Part shown: positions 7,037 through 9,878 of the stretch, piece by piece
How positions within the stretch are numbered: position 1 is the stretch's first letter
How the letters are laid out: each line of letters begins with the position of its first letter
NCBI GenBank assembly: GCA_014377915.1
Contig: JACMOT010000165.1
Coordinates: 1 to 9,878 of the forward strand
DNA length: 9,878 nt
DNA from: Tardiphaga sp.
GTDB lineage: Bacteria > Pseudomonadota > Alphaproteobacteria > Rhizobiales > Xanthobacteraceae
Reading direction: 5' to 3'
Position numbers and translations under genes: made by a program
The notes under the pieces: generated by a model
What the model was told of the DNA's origin: nothing
Databases searched by the model: none
What the model saw: only the letters and a program-made list of their open reading frames with translations

Positions 7037-7151
7037 GCGTTCCTATGCCGTGCTTATGAATGAGCGCGGCCGGCCGTCTCGAATTCCTACTCCCTTGTCC
7101 GCATCTTGCCTTCAACGCCGCGCGCCCGCGTGGCGGATCTGGAAGACGGAC

Positions 7152-7451
7152 ATGATCATGTTGTACACTCGGGACAGCGCGCTTCACGACTTTGCCGGCG
7201 ATGATGCCCATCGCTGTTACCTCATTCACCGTAACCAGCCGCCGATCGTGCATCATTCGGGCGCGATGCTGTGGAAACGGATCCGTGTGCTGGCGCGGCA
7301 TGCAATCAGGCACATCAGGGGCATGCTGGCAGCGCTTCGCGTGGCGCTGGTCGCCGACAAGACGCGGCGGGCGCATCGTGAGTTGTCGCGCGTCGGCTTT
7401 CGTGACCCGGGCCTGAAGGCGCCGCATGCTGGGCATCGGAGGTGGTCATGA
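7152..7451 (+). CDS. small basic hypothetical protein, first gene of a coupled pair
   Basis: 99 aa from ATG 7152 (a second ATG at 7158 is in frame). GGAAG stands 6 nt upstream. The frame is high in GC at third positions, like real genes around it. The N-terminal half (TRDSALHDFAGDDAHRCYLI) is mixed. Residues ~39-80 form a strongly basic, helical stretch (LWKRIRVLARHAIRHIRGML, then LVADKTRRAHRELSRVGF) which recalls the Arg-rich helices of DUF1127-type short proteins, but the match is not good enough to name. No signal peptide or membrane segment is clear. The stop TGA overlaps the ATG of the next gene (ATGA). It lies between two terminators, so it belongs to a separate small transcription unit. 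I do not recognise the function; RNA or protein binding would fit its charge. Confidence 0.6.
   Translation: MIMLYTRDSALHDFAGDDAHRCYLIHRNQPPIVHHSGAMLWKRIRVLARHAIRHIRGMLAALRVALVADKTRRAHRELSRVGFRDPGLKAPHAGHRRWS
7438..7442 (+). promoter_or_regulatory. Shine-Dalgarno GGAGG for the second small gene
   Basis: GGAGG ends 5 nt before ATG 7448, inside the last codons of the upstream small gene. It decides for ATG 7448 over the in-frame GTG at 7442, which overlaps the site itself. Confidence 0.7.
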
Positions 7452-7642
7452 CCAAGGACCGTTCGGCCGCGATGTACAGGCGGATCGGCAGCTACGGCAA
7501 GATTGCCGCGGCGCTGATCCGGCGGCGCTTTCGCGCCTTATTTTGGGACGCGCCGGTCGGTGATCGGCGCGAGGCGCACGACATGCGCGGGCCCGGGCCG
7601 AAATGGCGGGAAAAACGCGCCGCGAAGGATCTGCGCGGCTGA
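7448..7642 (+). CDS. small basic hypothetical protein, second gene of a coupled pair
   Basis: 64 aa, starting MTKDRSAAMYRRIGSYGKIA and ending WREKRAAKDLRG. The ATG at 7448 overlaps the preceding stop by ATGA and has GGAGG at a 5-nt gap, a textbook coupled start. The protein is very rich in Arg, Lys and Ala, with one predicted helix (YRRIGSYGKIAAALIRRRFRALF) and no signal peptide. The gene ends 30 nt before a strong intrinsic terminator, which supports its being expressed. I do not recognise a family. It may act with the 99-aa protein encoded just upstream. It converges with the DapA-family gene, leaving only 16 nt between the two stop codons. Confidence 0.65.
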   Translation: MTKDRSAAMYRRIGSYGKIAAALIRRRFRALFWDAPVGDRREAHDMRGPGPKWREKRAAKDLRG

Positions 7643-7658
7643 TTTGGCGATTATTGCG

Positions 7659-8558
7659 CTACGGCCCGAACAGAACCGCTATCGCCGCCGCGATGGCGGT
7701 TTTTTCGCAACCCGCCAATCCGACGATCGGAAGCCGAACGTGCGCCGAAGCGAGGCCGAGCAGGTTCAGCGCATATTTTGTCGACGCCGGCGTGGCATCG
7801 CGGGCCAACGCATCGCTCAAAGGCGCCAGCCTGTCCATCAGCGCGGTAGCCTCGATGGCTTCACCCCGCCGGCATGCGCCGTACAATGCGCGCATCAGTT
7901 CCGGCGCGATATTGGCGACCGCGCAGACGCTGCCATCGCCCGCATAGAACAAGAACGCCGTGGCGGTCGATTCGTGGCCCGACAGCAGGCGGAAGTCCGG
8001 AGGCAGACGTCCGCGCAGCCGCAGCGGGCGGGTGATATCGCCGCTGCCGTCGCAAAGCCCGATGAATTGCGGCGACTCCGCCAGCTGCAGCACCGTCTCA
8101 TCGAGCAGCGGACGCATGGTGCGGTACGGCGCGTCGTGCAGGATGACCGGCAGCGACGTGGCCGCGGCGATGGTCCGGAAATGCGCGGTGATGCCGGCCT
8201 GGGTCGGCTTGTTGTAATAGGGCACTACGGAAAGAATGGCGTCGGCCCCCGCGGCCTCGGCGCGTTGGGTCAGCGCGATCGCTCGCGCGGTGGCATTCGA
8301 ACCAGCGCCGGCGATCACCTTGACGCGGCCTCGCGCCGTCGTCGCGGCGGTGCGAACGAGGCTGTCATGTTCGCCGATCGATAGCGTCGGCAACTCGCCC
8401 ATGGTTTCGCCGACCAGCAGCGCGGTGGCGCCGGCATCGATCTGGCGCTGGCACAGCCGAGCAAAGGCTTCGAGGTCGAGGCCTTCATCGGCGTCGAACG
8501 GCGTCGGCAGGTCGGCGATGGCGCCGGCCAGCCAGGAATGATCTGAAGATGAGGTCAT
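7659..8558 (-). CDS. DapA/NanA-family (dihydrodipicolinate synthase-like) protein lacking the catalytic lysine
   Basis: 299 aa, a normal length for this TIM-barrel family of class I aldolases and synthases. Family blocks are clear: GAIADLPTPFD near the start, VGETMGELPTLS (50-60), VVPYYNKPTQAGITAHF (111-127), HDAPYRT (141-147), FIGLCDGSGDITRP (165-178) and LLSGHESTA. Against E. coli DapA the offset is a constant 8. Thr44 (T52), Tyr107 (Y115) and Arg138 (R146) are kept, but Tyr133 is His141, Thr45 is Met53, and the Schiff-base Lys161 is Cys169 (codon TGC). Without the lysine normal pyruvate Schiff-base chemistry is not expected, so the lysine-pathway DapA role is unlikely. ATG 8558 starts just before the first family strand; its ribosome site is weak. 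It lies 10 nt after the preceding small gene, probably in one operon. Function unknown; a diverged or non-aldolase role is inferred. Confidence 0.88.
   Translation of the reverse strand: MTSSSDHSWLAGAIADLPTPFDADEGLDLEAFARLCQRQIDAGATALLVGETMGELPTLSIGEHDSLVRTAATTARGRVKVIAGAGSNATARAIALTQRAEAAGADAILSVVPYYNKPTQAGITAHFRTIAAATSLPVILHDAPYRTMRPLLDETVLQLAESPQFIGLCDGSGDITRPLRLRGRLPPDFRLLSGHESTATAFLFYAGDGSVCAVANIAPELMRALYGACRRGEAIEATALMDRLAPLSDALARDATPASTKYALNLLGLASAHVRLPIVGLAGCEKTAIAAAIAVLFGP
7674..7705 (+). terminator. strong intrinsic terminator of the small-gene unit
   Basis: AACCGCTATCG (7674-7684) pairs with CGATGGCGGTT (7691-7701) over 11 positions including one G-U, around the 6-nt loop CCGCCG. 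A run of six T (7700-7705) follows. It ends plus-strand transcription from the two small genes. It lies inside the last codons of the convergent DapA-family gene, which must be read through on the other strand, where no T-run follows the hairpin. Confidence 0.8.
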
Positions 8559-8568
8559 GGAGATAGGT

Positions 8569-8832
8569 TCAGGCTGCCCGAGAGCCGGCTTCGCCGAGGG
8601 CGGCATTCGCCGTCGGTTGCGACGCCATATCGAGCTCAAGGATGCAGCCGACGGCGATGATCGCTTCGGAATGATGCCCGTTCTCGAACAGCGCATAGCG
8701 CACGGCGTCGGCGCGGTTGACGAACAGGCCCCCATAGAGGCCGTTCTGGTGTTGCGCGACCCATTGGCCGCGCGCGTTCTTGCCAATCCATACGATGTGC
8801 GAGCCGGATGAGGGAGGTTCGACGGAATTCAC
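8569..8832 (-). CDS. small hypothetical protein, GTG start
   Basis: 87 aa. The start is GTG at 8832 because AGGAG (8844-8840) lies 7 nt before it; upstream in-frame codons lack such a site. The core SHIVWIGKNARGQWVAQHQN then GLYGGLFVNRADAVRYALFEN looks like a short two-strand plus helix domain, in layout like DUF2188-type small proteins. A related short protein is, as far as I recall, frequent in Bradyrhizobium. The tail after LELDM is Ala-rich and probably disordered. No signal peptide or membrane span. It lies 50 nt after the 151-aa gene and 10 nt before the DapA-family gene, so the three are likely co-transcribed. Function unknown. Confidence 0.75.
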   Translation of the reverse strand: MNSVEPPSSGSHIVWIGKNARGQWVAQHQNGLYGGLFVNRADAVRYALFENGHHSEAIIAVGCILELDMASQPTANAALGEAGSRAA

Positions 8833-8839
8833 GAGAAGT

Positions 8840-8844
8840 CTCCT
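8840..8844 (-). promoter_or_regulatory. Shine-Dalgarno AGGAG deciding a GTG start
   Basis: On the minus strand AGGAG precedes GTG 8832 by 7 nt. It sets the start of the 87-aa protein, which would otherwise be extended into the intergenic region. Confidence 0.7.
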
Positions 8845-8882
8845 GGTGAAGATCGGGGCAGGCGATGCGGGCGGCGTTGCGT

Positions 8883-9338
8883 TCAGGCAAAATTCTCGCA
8901 AAGCATCGGCTCAAAACTGTCGGCGGCCGAAGGAATGGCAGGCACGCTGCCGAGGCGCGAGGGATCGGCGTCGATCTCCTGGAAGGCACTGAGGATGGCC
9001 ATCGCCATATGCGGATGGTGTGCCTCGGCGCTCTGGTCGAGCCATTCCGGCATCTCGCGCTGACGCGACAACGCGCAGTGCCATTCACCGCCGTCATAAC
9101 GCAGGCTGCGCAATTTCCATTGCGGCGCCTTCAGCGCGATCAGCGCCAGCGCGGCGTCGGTCCAGGCCCGCGCCGCGATCAGTTGCCTCAGGCAGGCTAT
9201 CGGTACAGCCTCTCGCATCGGCTCGCCTCGCCAAGCGGTGGCAAGGATCTCGTTGAACAAAGCGGTAGCCGGCGCCTCGCGCGGGTCAAAGTTGCTGGCG
9301 GCGATGGCGAAATCTTGCGATTCGGCGGTGCGGGACAT
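8883..9338 (-). CDS. conserved-looking hypothetical protein, first gene of the DapA-like operon
   Basis: 151 aa from ATG 9338. An in-frame TTG at 9431 would extend it, but the extra stretch looks non-coding and has no ribosome site. The protein is largely helical: NFDPREAPATALFNEILATA, then REAVPIACLRQLIAARAWTDAALALIALKAPQWKLRSL, a strand pair around YDGGEWHCALSRQREMPEWLD, and a helix AMAILSAFQEI. The C-terminal ending PMLCENFA follows a Pro/Ser/Ala-rich linker. No signal peptide. I recall similar short proteins in Bradyrhizobium genomes but no assigned function. Being first in the three-gene unit it should carry the promoter upstream, in 9339-9552, where I see no convincing -35/-10 pair. Confidence 0.78.
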   Translation of the reverse strand: MSRTAESQDFAIAASNFDPREAPATALFNEILATAWRGEPMREAVPIACLRQLIAARAWTDAALALIALKAPQWKLRSLRYDGGEWHCALSRQREMPEWLDQSAEAHHPHMAMAILSAFQEIDADPSRLGSVPAIPSAADSFEPMLCENFA

Positions 9339-9552
9339 GGCTTGATCTCGGTTGCGACGCGGTCCTGACCTGACCGCTGCCTGCAAGATGAGCCGCACCG
9401 CATTTGAAAACGAGACGGCCAGCGGCGCCAAGATATAGGCGCGGCATAAGCGTCGAGCGGAGTTTCCAGGCTGATCGGAACCATCGCTGGATCAATCAAT
9501 AATTCGGCGCCACCAGGGCGGTCATTGATGGTCTGGGGAGATTCCAGATATC

Positions 9553-9878
9553 CTAACTGGCCTTGCGATGACGGGCTGTCGAGCGGGCCGCCTTCTTGGC
9601 CGGACGGGCGCGCGCGGCGGGAGCCGCGCGTTTGGCTGCTGCCGCCTTGGCCGTCTTGCCGCCCTTCAAACTCTGCTGAAGCGCGTCCATGAGGCTGATG
9701 ACATTGTCGGACTGTTCTTTCTTCTCGATCCTGACTTCCTTGCCGCTGGCCTTGCTCCGCACCAGCGCCTTCAGCGCATCTTCATATTCGTCCTTGAATT
9801 TCGAGGCGTCGAAATGCGACGCCTTGCTGTCCAGGATGTGCACGGCGAGGTCGACCATGTCCTTGGAAATCTTCGGGC
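9553..9878 (-). CDS. ku: Ku protein (non-homologous end joining), C-terminal part, 5' end beyond right edge
   Basis: The visible 107 residues are the end of a bacterial Ku, the homodimeric ring that binds double-strand DNA ends and recruits ligase LigD. The frame is open to the right edge and the start lies outside the window. The segment SKDMVDLAVHILDSKASHFD then FKDEYEDALKALVRSKASGK is the helical C-terminal part of the Ku core, typical of the family. It is followed by SDNVISLMDALQQSLKGGK, the short region that in bacterial Ku precedes the tail, and by about 35 residues rich in Lys, Arg, Ala and Pro, a histone-like tail thought to help DNA binding. Rhizobia often have several ku copies, so which one this is cannot be told. 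No ligD is in view. The 214-nt gap to the next gene (9339-9552) holds nothing I can identify. Confidence 0.93.
   Translation of the reverse strand, partial: PKISKDMVDLAVHILDSKASHFDASKFKDEYEDALKALVRSKASGKEVRIEKKEQSDNVISLMDALQQSLKGGKTAKAAAAKRAAPAARARPAKKAARSTARHRKAS

Noticed and set aside
6999..7436. 145-codon minus-strand open frame opposite the 99-aa small gene
   Set aside because: It has no good ribosome site and no family features, and crosses the terminator of the MFS gene. The plus-strand frame has better start signals and ATGA coupling.
8559..8786. N-terminal extension of the DapA-like protein to 8786
   Set aside because: The extension overlaps the 87-aa gene in another frame, is Arg/Ser-rich and unlike the family; the barrel starts right after ATG 8558.

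Overview
The window is high-GC DNA that looks like an alphaproteobacterium of the Bradyrhizobium / Rhodopseudomonas / Afipia group. The main reasons are the codon use, a TAXI-type and a Leu/Ile/Val-type orphan binding protein side by side, a bacterial Ku with a Lys/Ala-rich tail, short Bradyrhizobiaceae-style hypothetical proteins, and an intergenic palindromic repeat of the CATTGCGAGG...CCTCGCAATG kind. The genus is inferred from memory of such genomes, not from a search.

Layout. Positions 1-1444 (minus strand): a two-gene unit made of a protein ending in a DUF559-type PD-(D/E)XK nuclease domain, then a winged-helix-like protein that begins at a TTG overlapping the nuclease stop codon and runs off the left edge. 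Positions 1692-4035: a TAXI-family binding protein (plus strand) facing a Leu/Ile/Val-type ABC binding protein (minus strand), with a long interrupted hairpin repeat between their 3' ends. Positions 4181-5140: mobA (molybdenum cofactor guanylyltransferase, minus) divergent from a tusA-family gene (plus); a perfect 18-bp stem-loop lies just downstream of mobA. Positions 5331-6986: an OFA-family (oxalate/formate antiporter-like) MFS transporter, intact except for one in-frame TAG at codon 113, inside conserved motif A, followed by a terminator. Positions 7152-7642: two small basic proteins of unknown function, coupled by an ATGA overlap and closed by a strong intrinsic terminator. Positions 7659-9338 (minus): a probable three-gene operon of two hypothetical proteins and a DapA/NanA-family protein that lacks the Schiff-base lysine. 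Positions 9553-9878: the C-terminal part of Ku (non-homologous end joining), cut by the right edge.

The window is a mosaic of short, mostly unrelated transcription units, not one large system. The points most worth a second look are the DapA-family protein with a degenerate active site and its two conserved-looking partners, the single amber codon in an otherwise intact transporter, and the nuclease/winged-helix pair at the left edge, which could be the end of a larger defence or DNA-processing locus lying outside the window. No CRISPR array, tRNA, rRNA, transposase or phage gene was seen.
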